This document shows, piece after piece, positions 35,926-48,034 of a DNA stretch of 64,000 nt. The stretch covers positions 2,252,070 to 2,316,069 of the forward strand of contig OZ024862.1 of NCBI GenBank assembly GCA_964017155.1, in the 5' to 3' direction. Under the pieces are notes generated by a model. That model had not been told where the DNA came from, did no database searches, and worked only from the letters and a program-made list of their open reading frames with translations. Numbering within the stretch: position 1 is the stretch's first letter; the number at the start of each line of letters is the position of its first letter. Origin of the DNA: Oasisia sp. SBJ-2009. Lineage: Eukaryota; Annelida; Polychaeta; Sabellida; Siboglinidae. A program made the translations under genes and the position numbers.

Positions 35926-38900
35926 TTACTTCGCTCCGTCCCCGTGGTCTGTGGTGCCGATGAGTGCCAGTTGGAAATGTCTCGACAGTTGCTGGAACTT
36001 GTCTCCAAAAGCGAAGAACTCCTCCGCCAGTTGAGTGAGTTGTGTGTTCCGAGCCTCCAGACTCTGGTCAAGCAGCTGTATGCGCCGTTTCGCCGCTGCC
36101 AGTTCCTGAGTCAGCCGCGCATTGTCTTCCTGCTGCTCCACCAGGTGGCGCTGGGTGTCTTCCACGCGACGCTGCAGCGACTGGTGCGACTGGAGCAGAG
36201 AGGCGCCGTCATCTGTGTGTCGATGAATCGTCTCACGCGGTGACATCGACGAGGTGACGTCGGTCGCGACGTCAGTACAACTCGACACCATGCCGACGGC
36301 AGGTGTCCGATTTGTCATGCTGCTTCTGCTGTTACCTGGTTCTGACACGGCACTGCTACTTATCGCAAGACTACTGTTGTGTTGGCGTGCACTTGACACA
36401 GTAGCACTGACGCGGTCTCTACACAAGTCTCCTCTGTAACTAGAGACTGTCGGACACGTCACCCGACTGTCAGTTGTCATTCTGTCACTTGACTGTGTCG
36501 ACGCTGTGATGTCGTCATTATACGCCGGGTCAACGCGCTCCTCCTTCACAGCGACGTGACACGGCTCCTCGTTGTTCACATGCGTCAACCTGATACACCA
36601 TTCACCCGTGCCGTTTTCCGGTTTGATTCTCTTCTCCGGCACGTCAGCTCCACCACTGGAGCTTCTCCTCCGCTTGGGGTGGGTCTGTGAGTGGGTGCTG
36701 GCTGTGGAGCCGTGGCTGTCCGTACTGTCGGCCGGACCATCGCCCCCTGTCCAGTTGTCCATGCAGTGGTCAGCGTTGGAACTGCCATTTGCGACAACCG
36801 AGACGCCGTTAGTGCCCCGGAGGTGAAGCTCTTGACACACGTACAGCGACTTGTGGTGGCCGGGTCGGGGCGGCGAGTCACTTACGTCGCTGTCACTAGC
36901 GTCGGCCGTCTGGTGACACGTGGCACTGTCGCTGGAGTTGTCGTCGCATGTCTCTGCCTGAAACCCATTGTCACAAACAGTCACACTCTCTTCACCTTTC
37001 ACATGGTGGGTGGCATGACTTAGAATCTATACAAGGGGCAGGAATAAATTAGGAATTATGTGGTGGGTCGGAATTCTGATGGGGTGGGTAAATTTAGAAA
37101 CTCTGAATTCAAACTTTCTTGGTGGGGAGGAAGATACATTAGTGAATCCTGAAGGGTTCGGATAACTTAGGAACTCTGTAGGGAATGTGAGAGCTTAGTA
37201 ACTTTGTTGCTTGTTGGATAATTTTGTGGGAGGTGGGGTATCTTAGGAACTCAAAGGATCACCAGAACATTGATGTCTGACATCAGGTAAAATTACTCTC
37301 ATTTAGGAGATGGATCACCAGCTATTTTGTTAATCATTGATATTCTACACTTCGGAACATTACCTTTAACATTAAATTGTTACCATCTTATCAACATCTG
37401 CAGTTGTTCATCAGCTGATGCCAGATGAAAGTAATTTAATTTCATTGAGCATCGCCAGTCTGAGATGATCCTAAGACGTATGTGTATCGCTGTAGACAAC
37501 TCACAGTGTTTGGCACTCGCAGCAGGCTGTGTAGACTGGTGGGGGGGGCGTTCCTCCAGAAGTGGATGCTGGCCACCACCGCCTCACTCACTTGGTACAC
37601 GCTGGCCGCCACGTCCACACTACAACTCGTGCTGTGGACGTGGTCCGCTGCTCGCAACGCGTCAACGTTGTGGTAGTCCTCCATCTGTAACACAGAACAT
37701 GTGACAGTGGGGGACTGCTTAATGACTCGCCAGGGTGTGGGGTGGGTGTGTGTGAGGGGTGTGGGGTGGGTGTGTGTGGGGGGAGGGGTGTGGGGTGGGT
37801 GTGTGTGGGGGGAGGGGTGTGGGGGAGGGGTGTGGGGTGGGTGTGTGTGGGGGGAGGGGTGTGGGGTGGGTGTGTATGGGGGAGGGGTGTGGGGTGGGTG
37901 TGTGTGGGGGGGTTGTGGATGTGTGGAGTCTGTGTGTGTAGGGGGTATGGGTGTGTGTGTGGGGGGGGGGGGTGTGGGGGTTTGTGTCCAGTAACAAGAG
38001 TATTCCTAAGATCCAGCAAGGATACATTTAGCAAGGAAAACATAAGAAACAACAATACAATACAATTCAATAACCTTTAATGGTCCCATGTGGGAAATTC
38101 ATGTGGTAGAAATTCACATTAACTCAACACAACAATATTAGTTTCTTCACACGGCAATGTTAATGATAGTAGTAGTAGTGGTAGTGGTAGTGGTAGTGGT
38201 AGTGGTAGTGGTAGTGGTAGTGGTAGTCGTAATCACACATAAACAAGTGGGAGATCCTTCTGCCCATATTCAGTACTGGTAGACTCACCAAGAAGGGTAA
38301 TTATAGCTGATAAGATCAGTGAAATTAGAGGAATTTAATGGTAAAAGGGGCCCATGTTAATAACTATTGTTGCTTCTGAGTACAATGGCTAGTGCTACAA
38401 ACTGGATGGATCAGTATTGATTAAATAGGTTACTCAACTGAAATGGTTTGAAATGAGAATATATAAAACTTCCCAAACATGGCTTTGACCGATGTGAAAT
38501 GTTTCGATGCAAAATGTTAGTATGGGAAAAATGCATACTTTATTCATTCAAAACCAACAATAATTATTTCTGGCTAATGGACTGGGAGGAGGAGAATGGC
38601 AGAGTCAAGTACTTTTTTTATCAAGTATGATTCATTCACTAAACAAGGTTAAATACAAACTCTTCAGTATCCAATCCTCAGCACAGCTCATTTGAATCAT
38701 TTCACAGTTTATTCCCTGCAGACTGTTCAGCTTCTCTGGGAAGCATCCAGTACAGTGGGTATACAAATACATTCCATTTGTAACAATCACCAATATTATT
38801 CAGGTGCCTATGTACTTGAAAGAAATGTACTTGACATTTTGCCAAGTGGGTGGATTCAGTGGAGACACCTAGTGGTGAAGGCAGTAAAACGAGGCCAGTA

Positions 38901-40051
38901 ACAGAAGGTAAACAAAGTCCTGGATTACACTGAGAAACAGCAAAAGAACAACATCAACAACAAAGCCAGAACACAGCCTACCTTTGGTCGTCTCACGAGT
39001 CCAGTGTAAAATGTTCCCAGTTTGTTGAGTGTCTTCGGACATGTCGGGAACGTGAACTTCATGACACGACTGAGCACACTGCTCGTCAGCTCGGGAAACT
39101 GCTTCTGGACAGTGGTCAAGAGTTCGGCCTGAGGCAGCTGGCCGGCATATTCTTTCACATATCTGTACTCATCCCACAGCCTGAAAGAGAGAGTAGGGTA
39201 GGGTACATAACGTGGTATGTATAAGATAGGGTTAAAGATACAACCAACAACATAGCAACACTGTATTACTCTACAGTGTTACTCTACGAACTAGGCATAT
39301 ATTACTGCCTACAGAGAGCAGAGATATACCAGATCACAAAGTAACCTTAACATTGTATTGCTGGTAACAAACTATACACAGTGTTTTAACCACCGTCAGC
39401 AGTCTTCACATTCTTCCAGATGAAGACCCCCAATGGCGGTTGAAACACTGAAAGACAGCACTTGACTATAGTCATGCATTATGAACAAATCATTTAAATG
39501 TAATTACTCTCCCAAGTTGATGAACTTTTTGAGGAAGATATCAATGGTGTTCATGGTACGATTCTTCATTGGGAATACATATAATATCAATTAATCAAAT
39601 TCAAGCTTCACTGTAAAATTCCAACAAGAACAAAGCTAACTGCCTCTCATGCTGGAGCAACTGCATAAATAGAACGCGATAACTGATGCCAGTGAACAAA
39701 CCATTTTTGGATGTCTCGGTGGATGTCGGACACTTTAAAGTGCCGTAGCATCATCGCGAAGTGGAAGTTGCTGCCGATGTGAGCCTTCGGAGTGTCCACC
39801 AGCGCGATGTCAACCACTGGTGGCTTTATCCTCCCATTTTCACTGGCAGGTGGCAGCACAGGCACTCTACGTTTTGCATCGTGCGGTGTACTGGGCATTG
39901 TAGGGGGCGTGGTCTTTGGTTTGTGAGCGTTACACTTCCCCTTGTCTTCCTTCTTTGGGGTCACCATGAGGGAAGAGAACGGGTTCTGGAGGACGTAGGA
40001 CTGGAAGAACGGGCCCAGGTCCATCGGGTCGTCCGAGTCCTTCGTGCCCAT
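35926..40051 (-). CDS. Unrecognised coiled-coil protein, about 625 aa
   Basis: Minus-strand exons in transcript order: A 40059-~39702 (ATG at 40051, MGTKDSDDPMDLGPFF), B 39563-39508 (NRTMNTIDIFLKKFINLG), C 39180-38982 (LWDEYRYVKEYAGQLPQAEL to VRRPK), D 37684-37505 (MEDYHNVDALRAADHVHST to RVPNT, strong GTGAGT donor) and E 37026-35926 (stop TAA). B-C, C-D and D-E junctions agree in phase. The A-B junction does not resolve cleanly, so the end of A, or whether A belongs to the same gene, is open. The N-terminus is folded-looking and helical. The middle of E is low complexity (Ser/Thr/Asp) with basic KRRRSSS and SUMO-like VKEE patches. The last ~90 residues form a coiled coil from LLQSHQSLQRRVEDT to QLAEEFFAFGDKF. 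The composition suggests a nuclear or cytoskeletal scaffold, but no family is recognised. RFX X-box-like sites lie upstream. Confidence 0.72.
36138..36150. promoter_or_regulatory. Perfect CTCF-core match inside a coding exon
   Basis: CCACCAGGTGGCG matches the CTCF core at all 13 positions. It falls within the coiled-coil coding exon of the minus-strand gene, so codon use alone could also explain it. Confidence 0.3.
37735..37983. repeat. G-rich minisatellite (ggggtgtggggtgggtgtgtgt)
   Basis: Variable units of about 22-40 bp of GGGTG/GTGTG/GGGGGA with a strong purine and G bias. The tract lies just upstream of exon D in the intron of the minus-strand gene. Several runs of three or more G could form quadruplexes; on the sense strand of that gene the tract is C-rich. 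Confidence 0.92.
38168..38230. repeat. (GTAGTG)n hexanucleotide repeat
   Basis: agtagtagtagtgg moves into about nine gtagtg units within the intron of the minus-strand gene. Confidence 0.95.
38700..38840. mobile_element. Degraded SINE fragment
   Basis: cagcttctctgggaagcatccag is shared with the body of the SINE at 59404-59735 (ggcttctctgggaagcatccag). The neighbouring ttcaggtgcctatgtactt resembles that element's gtcaggtactcattt. Only part of the body remains. Confidence 0.55.
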
Positions 40052-40059
40052 CTTGTGTC

Positions 40060-41098
40060 CTGCAACAACACAGCGGGTTAGGGGGAGTATCATAAGTTCA
40101 CATCACTTCACCGCAACGATTCACTCTGATAATAAACCATGCTTTTCTGAAAAGTGAATGTTGCCTACAAACATTGGAAATCTCTAGTAAATTATTTACA
40201 TCTCACTTTTTTGTTTTCTCCGAATATTTCTGTTTGTTCATTCAAGCCACCAAGTGTCTCTATTCTCTAACAATGGCAGTAGTACAGAAAATTGCCCTGA
40301 AGGTACGTATGTATTGATCATTTGAGGCTGTGAATACAAATCAAATTAACTCAGGCCAGTGGTAAATTAAGAACATTCACCCTTTGTGGTGGTTAATTAA
40401 AAACAAATGATCCAACAGTGAATCTGTATGCAATCATGGATTCATAAAATGATAAATTTAATATAAATTTAGTATAATTTAACAAATTGAAATTAGATTT
40501 CAGTCACATGCTTGCATTTAAACATAAGTCCATGCTTCCAATTAGGCTCCAATTCATGGTCCCCTTTCAATGGACAGAGCTAGCCAGTAAAACTAAGATA
40601 ACAATAATGATGGGTCTACTGAAATAGAAACATAATGAAATATTACATAAAAAGTGATGGCAAATTGCTGTATTTTATCATATGTAATAACAAGTCCTAG
40701 TAATGTTTACCCAAGTCACAGTGGGTGAACTGAACACCTCACACCCAACACTGACTGACACACAATGTCAACACAAAGTACGTGTAAGGACGTGTATACA
40801 TGTATAGAGAGATACAAACAGCATGCACATGTAGTTGAGTACTACTGTGTGTGTACTTAACACTGTCACAGCCCTGCCACCAAGGTGCACAGGGCCTCTC
40901 CTACCTGCTCTCAGTAAGCATCGATGCACCTAACAACCATCCCAACATCTGCTCTAACCATTCGGATTAATTAACTTGTCTCCTGACGATGTGCACCAAC
41001 AGAACTATTTAGAGAACTGAGCCTCTGACTAGCTACAACAATCAATGTAACCTCACTTCTGATCTGTCACAGGCGAGTTTAATGCTAAAACTGCCCAC
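40060..41098. other. Upstream region of the minus-strand gene
   Basis: No exon is assigned. ATG GCA GTA ... AAG followed by GTACGT at 40273-40302 (plus strand) looks like a 10-codon first exon but has no partner. The rest is AT-rich. Confidence 0.4.
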
Positions 41099-41303
41099 TG
41101 CCATGGCAACGCATATACTGCAGTCCAGCTGTTAACTACGGCTGCATCGACCTTCTGGTTGCCATGGATCCGCGCACACTAATCGTTGTGGGGACCCAAA
41201 TCATTATCCAACAATATGCGTTGCCATGGCAACAGCCGACACAGAATTACACTGATGAATGCTGCCATGTAAAATCAATACAATGTTTTAGTTGCCTAGC
41301 AAC
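41098..41303. promoter_or_regulatory. Cluster of four RFX X-box-like motifs
   Basis: CTGCCATGGCAAC at 41098-41110, GTTGCCATGG at 41158-41167, a perfect palindromic X-box GTTGCCATGGCAAC at 41220-41233 and GTTGCCTAGCAAC at 41291-41303 all fall within 206 bp. The X-box consensus bound by RFX factors is GTNRCC-(0-3)-RGYAAC. The first and third sites also form a 17-bp perfect inverted repeat (GCCATGGCAACGCATAT and its complement). The cluster lies about 1.1 kb upstream of the first coding exon of the minus-strand gene, within range for a promoter or enhancer. Confidence 0.6.
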
Positions 41304-44300
41304 ACATTTGCATATTGCCTCAATTCAAACAGAAACAATCAATCGACACACAGTAACTTAATAAGGGACTGTGTAACACAGTACCTGAAATAACTTCATT
41401 TTTACACAGTAAAACATATAATAAAAACACAAATTTGAAACCTATTATTCTCTATGTACATCAAACAATATATCATTTATAATTATATAAATGTAAAAAT
41501 AAAATATATAATTATATTTTACCCAGTCAGTTTATAATATTATGTTCTCCCTAGCTACTCAATCAATTTGTAACACCTTGCCTGTATTAACATTTAAACA
41601 CTGGTTGATGCATTTAAATATTCTGAGTTAATTATTTATCTTATTTCTGCATGCTTTGTTACGTTATGTGAAAGAAATTTAATTGGAATTGTAACTGAAT
41701 AAAAGGAATTGCCATGAATTGGAGCGGGAATTGATTGAATAGAATTGACCCCTGCCCTCATTTGAACCCAACCCTGAGGCAGACCATGCTACACAACAAA
41801 GCATGTTTAGCAAAGGGATTTGCAGTTTGGTAAAAACATTTCACTAATTGGCATATAAACTTCTCATCGTTCTGTCGTCATTGGTTTTCCCTTGTTGACA
41901 TCTTTTCCTAAAAGCACTACTTCATTAAACACTAACGCTGCTTCTGTCCTGAGAGAGTACACAGGGAACCACAGTTTTTAAATTAGCTCTTGCTTTAATT
42001 AAAAGACTTATTTCTCTACACATGCTGAACATTTGGCAGGGTATTTAAAACAAGCAATATACAGAAAATATTCCACTGGATGGATTTATTCAGTTTCGCT
42101 TGGACAAGCGTAATTCATAAGACTGACCACATGGCACCATCCATAACAAACACATATGCAGGCGTGTCAACAGTAAATATTTAAAAGTTCTGAAATATTT
42201 TTTTATAAGGTTTTAAATATTTTGAAACTGCAGAATGTTTGAGTAAAGAGGAAAAACATTAAATGGATTCTTTTAAAATGTTAAACACTTTCTAATGTAA
42301 GCAACTTTTAGTACTCCTGTAAACATAATTATTTCATATAATTCTATGCCTACATTTCATTACAAAGTGTTTTATTAATAATTTATGACCGTAATAACAT
42401 TTCGAAAACATATCTCTACATACACAAGAATTTCTAGTTTGGGCCCAACCTATGCTATCTTTATAAGGCATGGTCATAAATATTTAGTTCAGTTCACCAG
42501 ACTTTGGTTGTATCCAACCATTTCACTGTGTTATTTCGTAGGTCACTGCACAACCGGTGAATGTGCATGAATATACATTATAATTGGGCTGCATAATTAA
42601 TCACCTATGTCACCCACATGACAGCAAGCACAAAGTGACTCACAAACACAGTTATGTATTCTTGCACAGATAACACCCCAGTTATGTATCTGCTTCTTGC
42701 ACAGATAACACCCCAGTTATGCATTGGTTTGGAAGACAAAAGCAGCAGAGGTAATACTTGTGTTAATTAAATTATAATGATTTGATACAGTACACATTGA
42801 ATGCATATAAGCATAAATGAATTCATTTAACCTATGACCAACAGATCATGTATAAAAACTAGAAGTACATGCAACAAGAATGTATTAAAACTTTCACAAA
42901 AGAGCAGTTCCACAGTGACGGACATGCATTTCGGACATTTTAACTATGCACAGCATCGAGGGATAGAAAGTGCCACAACTTTGTACTGTCAGATATGATA
43001 AGAGCCCACAAGGACATAATTGTCACACATAAAGTTTGTTCCCTACTGTAGCCATTTTAGCCACACAGAGAAAAACATCATATTGTCTGAAGTATTCACA
43101 CGAACATCCGACACCATGCACATTGTTCTTTTTTGCCAGTCACATATTTTTTTGTATTGATTATCTGTGCAAAATTCAAGCATGATCTGGAGAAATGCAA
43201 CAGTTACATTTGGTGCACAAAATAAGTAGTCTGGCTTCATTATTGTGCTACAATATAATTGTAAAATTGATATCATTTATTGTCAATGATACTGACACAA
43301 TTTGTTAATTAAATATTGTTTTGCTTAGGTACTTGGCCACTTTATCAATCATTGGTTAGAATTTAAGTTACTTCTGAAACACGTATTTTATCATTGTTTG
43401 ATTTGACACATAATTGGCCAGCTGTCCAATATTACATTTTCTTCCTAATGTCACTAATGATTGATCTGAAAAACTGTTGGCTGGAGTAATTTATGGGGTC
43501 AACCCATCATAAAATAGATTGAACTGCAGCGCGATTGCATTCATGATGACAGACTTTCTATCACAATGACAATATCCATTGGCACCATTAGTTACATTAT
43601 TGCCCTTATTTTGTATGTGGTCGTCATGGTGATCTGCCATCTTGACCAGGAAGTAGGACAAAAATTAAACTGTTTGGAACGACAATCTTGATGATAAACA
43701 ACAAACCATTGTGTTTTGTCTACTGTAGAATCCAATCCAAACAAATGCTGATCAATGTGACATCTGACAATTGACAATGATATGTGCATGTTCTCTATAA
43801 GTGACCAGCCAAAGAACAGTTCAACAAATAGTGGCCTGCTTCCCTCATTTAATTGCAACAGATCTATGCTGACATGTCTTTTTGCAGTTGTGTCTATCCC
43901 TTCAAGGGTCGTTGCTGTGATACAAAACATTATGTCATCTAATCACAGATCATCCCAATACATGCCATAATAGTCTTCATTCAACTTGGCATAATATTCT
44001 TCATTGTAGTTGCAAAATGCAAATGGTTACTTCCAACTCACAACAGTTGACAGCATGTATCTCAAATCTGTAGTTCTGTACACATATAGCAGGTATAGAA
44101 AAAACAGTTGATTCCGGAAGGAATTCATGGAATCCTTGTCAAATTTAAACTGCCCGCGATGGCTGGGAACTTCAAAGGAAAGTCTTCCATGGGACACATT
44201 AAATGTTTATCAACGTCATCCTGTCTTATTCAAATTTAACACAAACAACAAGCCAGTTTCTATGTTATCTTATCAACTATAGCTCCGCACCGGCTCACCA

Positions 44301-46336
44301 TGTTGAAAAAATAGCTAGGCTACAGAAACATCTACCATCCAATATGAATCTAAGTCTAGAACAAAAATAAAATCAATTACAATTACTTTTACATTTATTT
44401 ATACGTATATCATTTGAAAATCATCATTTTAGTAAATGAATCGAGTACATTTCAATGTACGATGTATGCATAATTGTGTATATGTGCGTGCATGCAACTG
44501 ACCGTGTGTATGTGTAGTTAGGGAGAACAATGCATGCAACTGGGAAGTATGTGCAGATTTAAAAGTTTGACTTGTTTTTTTGCCTTTTTCTGGTTGTCCA
44601 GCATCATTGACTGAGAACAGTGAGTAGTAAATCTAACTTCTTGGTTCATTTGACATTCCTCAGGAATTATATTTGTGTCTCCTTGGACAGACATTAACTC
44701 AGTTTCAGCTTTTTTGACAGTGAGGAAGCATTGTGCCAAGATGCATTTTAAGGCAACTATTATAAATGCTGCTAGCAGAGTTAACACCAAGTGGCACCGG
44801 GCTTCTCAGTGCTGCATTGATGTGATTTGATGTAGATAATAAACTACTATTGTACACCAGAGTGGGCTTTAGCTATCATGGCAAGGCATGCCTAGTGCTA
44901 TAGATAGTTGTCACAAATGTCAGACCATAATAGAACTCACAGAGGTTTGTAATACTAATAGCTCAGTTTTGTTCAATGATTTGGGTGGAGCTTTAGATTT
45001 CCAATCCAGATTCATCATTAGTACTATATTTTTGTATAAATTTGGTACCTCAGAGCATTCATTCCAACAATCAACATCATCCCAGGCATAATAATGTAAT
45101 TATGTCATGAAAATATTGCACCTTAGCACATTTTTAGTCACAGATAGCAACATAGTTTGCATCAACATACTTGGCAATAATATTCAGTAAATGTTCTTGC
45201 AAATTATTAGATTATATGTGACATCCCCACCATGCAATGACATCTATAACCGATGAATCGGTTTAAAACAAAATAATTGTAATGTCATATATTGTGATAT
45301 CTACAGTACAATAACATTAACGGTGATCACAATATTGGACTGCCTGCGTCAACACCAATCAAATCACCAGTGCAGTGGGAGTTTTTGTCCTCCGTACTGG
45401 ACTTGCATGAGACAGGGGAGTCTGGATTATTGGAACTATTTTGTGTATTTAGAATAATTTGTAAACTTCAATAATCACTGTCAGTGTCAATCACTCAATG
45501 CAACAAAACTAGAGACGGTGTCAAAAGATCTGACAGCAGGCCAATATTGGCAGTGAGTATGCGAGTGATAGTGTCGGTGTATCGGGTTCTATCTAACAGT
45601 AACCAACTACTCTGCACTCTGGCCTGGGGCTGGACCTGGCTTTGCACTCGTAGTCGCAAACGTACTCCTACTACTCGCAGTCGTAGTGAACATGTATGAT
45701 GAAACCGTTCTTTTAAATTCAACACGTATTTGCAAATAATACTAATATATAAAACTTCATTAAAATAGTTTGTCCAGTATTCTCTACATAATATACAGTT
45801 TGCAACAATACCTGTAACTGAACCGGGCAAAACAACAACTTTTCTACACCGCTGGCTTTGGCATAATGTCATCTGGCAAGTCGTTCATAGATTCCCCGAC
45901 TTGCAACTGATGTCACATGACACACACACGCGAAGATAATGTGACACGGAAACTATTTTGTAGCGTTTTAATTTGAATAAAGTAACTTTGTGTATTTTAT
46001 GTCATCATATGCTAATAATATAAAAAATATAAGTGAAGAAATAAGCTCTAACTAAATCACGTATGCTGGTCATGTGACGAACTAACAACACGATGCCGAT
46101 GCCATTGATGACTGAAATTGAAAGGATAGGTGTGTCGAGTCGAGAGTTGTACTCATCATGCCAGGCTACCTTTCAAGTGGAACACCACATTAGCGGCTTC
46201 GAATGTCAATAATTATAGTAAAAATAAGAAGGTATTGTAGCCAAAGACAATCATTAATGTAGGCTGTCAGTTACAGGCACAGCGTCAAACGTAGCCAATG
46301 ATCCAAGCATAGCTACTAGCTTAGTAGCTAGGGCCT
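41304..46336. other. Gene-poor AT-rich region
   Basis: No supported exon in about 5 kb. It contains a GGAATTG-type tail at 41680-41780 (same family as 21241-21350) and a 37-bp duplication around 42655-42725. A minus-strand 90-codon frame at 44518-44790 starts at GTG and has no splice support. A palindrome tagctacta/tagtagcta at 46311-46331 lies just before the tandem duplication. Confidence 0.5.
42655..42725. repeat. 37-40 bp tandem duplication
   Basis: cagttatgtatt...cttgcacagataacacccc occurs twice, followed by a third partial cagttatgcatt. Confidence 0.85.
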
Positions 46337-47931
46337 AGGGTGGTCGGACCAAATTTTTCTTTCGAAACAAAAAATAAACAAACACTGTTCCCTGATAGTA
46401 GTTACTATAAGAAGTATAACGGTAGTTGTTTCATGTATTTATGTGAAATATTAAGCAAACTACAGATGCTTAAAGTTACAAATTTCATGACATTTTCTGA
46501 CGGTTTGCTAATTATCATTATGTGTAATTTTGCTTATAAATATAAACCACACAATTTTTTGTCTTCTATTTTCCCCTGGTCATAATCACTAATTGAAGTA
46601 TAACTGTGCTTGTTTCGTGTATGTAGATGAAATATTAAGGAAACTGCAATTTTATGAAATTTAAAAAAAAAAAAATTCCGCCAATTTTCTGACAGATTTA
46701 ATCTTGCCAATAAATCTCTAGAATTGCTTTCATTTTTTTCTTCTGATAATAGTAGTTAATTAAAATGCAATGGTGCTGCCTTCAATTACATAGATTAAAT
46801 ATTAATGAAACTGCAATTTTATTTTAAAATTGTTTTATTTTTTTCTGAAAATTCTCCTATTTTATTTTATACCTAAATCACAAGAAAATATTTTTATTAT
46901 ACTGATTTTTGTGTAAGCTATGATAAAGGGCAATACATACCTATTTTAAATTAATATATATATATATATATATAAAGTATCATAATTTTTCAACAATAGG
47001 AAGTACTAATTACATATATTCTCAAAACTAAATAATAATTCATGTAAAACTGTCATCAAAGAATACCCTAGTAACAACATACAAAAGTCACGTATAATAT
47101 AATTTTATAAACATTAATGATAAATTATCAATTTTAATATAAAAAAAGTTATATTTAATGTAGCCTAACCAACACACAAAAGTATGAATAGTATGCTAAA
47201 AAAGGGAAATAATACAATAAACAAACTAATGTAAATTACCTACATTAAACATGGCACTAATTAATTAGTTTACACAGTTACATGTGCAAGCATAAGACAC
47301 TTGCTAACTATTTATAATAGTATTAATCAAAGACACCCGCTATCGATCATGTCGATATCAGACTGCTTTGCATACCACGCGCGCACGGAGAACAAGGGAA
47401 AATGGCGATGTCTTTTGAGACAGGGGCTCCATAAACGGACTTTGTGGCAAGATGCGCTATCAATTAGCAAGCCATCACTGTAATCATATTATCGTCCACA
47501 CAATTCTTTACACTTCTGCGTATGAAGCAAGTTGAAGCAACCAAAATAAATATTCACAAAACATCGTTAAACATAGGCCATTTTAACTGACTAATTACTA
47601 CAACTTTTTATCGACGGATTATCATGATATTTGTACGATCACGTTCATTTATCTTTCTTCTTTAATTACAACTTTTCAAAATGGCCGTACTCGTTACCAT
47701 AATCTCGCAACAAAAATTTGAAGATGAGGCCTGTCAGCGTCATCCAATATGGCCGCAGACGTAAACAATGAAAACCGAAATACGACACCGAGAGGGAAAA
47801 AATCATTAACACCTTTTAAACACCGTCAAAAAATCAGTTATCGGCGCAGAATCATAGACTAACATTATAACAACCAGAAAAATTATACAAGAACTGGTAT
47901 GTTGCGTGATAATAAATTACGGTGACTAAAC
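46337..47931. repeat. Tandem duplication, copy A (about 1.6 kb)
   Basis: Starts gggtggtcggaccaaatttttctt and ends near gtatgttgcgtgataataaattacgg. It is collinear with 48035-50433. CpG dinucleotides are retained in this copy at several places (tatcgatcatgtcgat, cacgcgcgcacgg, atcggcgcagaatc). No coding exon is seen. The words aaatggcgatgtc and aaatggccg resemble promoter-proximal motifs (YY1 core) but are not proof of one. Confidence 0.9.
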
Positions 47932-48034
47932 ACGAACCCCTGTCTCCCCATGTTGTCAGAAGGGGCGGCAAATCGGTCTGACCTCCCTAGCAGAGCCATA
48001 GTTTATGCCTAGTTATACTTCCGTGTACTTACAG

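Noticed and set aside
37588..38080. Pro/His/Thr-rich and Gly/Val/Cys-rich frames
   Set aside because: Both strands of the G-rich minisatellite are open by composition.
39601..39660. Minus-strand segment encoding LLQHERQLALFLLEFYSEA then a stop
   Set aside because: It would need an intron of only about 41 nt after exon A and would end the protein early, while downstream exons B-E fit together in phase; chance is more likely, though this is not excluded.
40273..40302. ATG-led 10-codon exon with GTACGT donor on the plus strand
   Set aside because: No matching downstream exon; MDP1 has its own clear ATG at 50809.
44518..44790. 90-codon minus-strand frame with a hydrophobic start
   Set aside because: It begins at GTG, has no promoter or splice support and no recognisable domain; AT-rich sequence readily gives hydrophobic frames.
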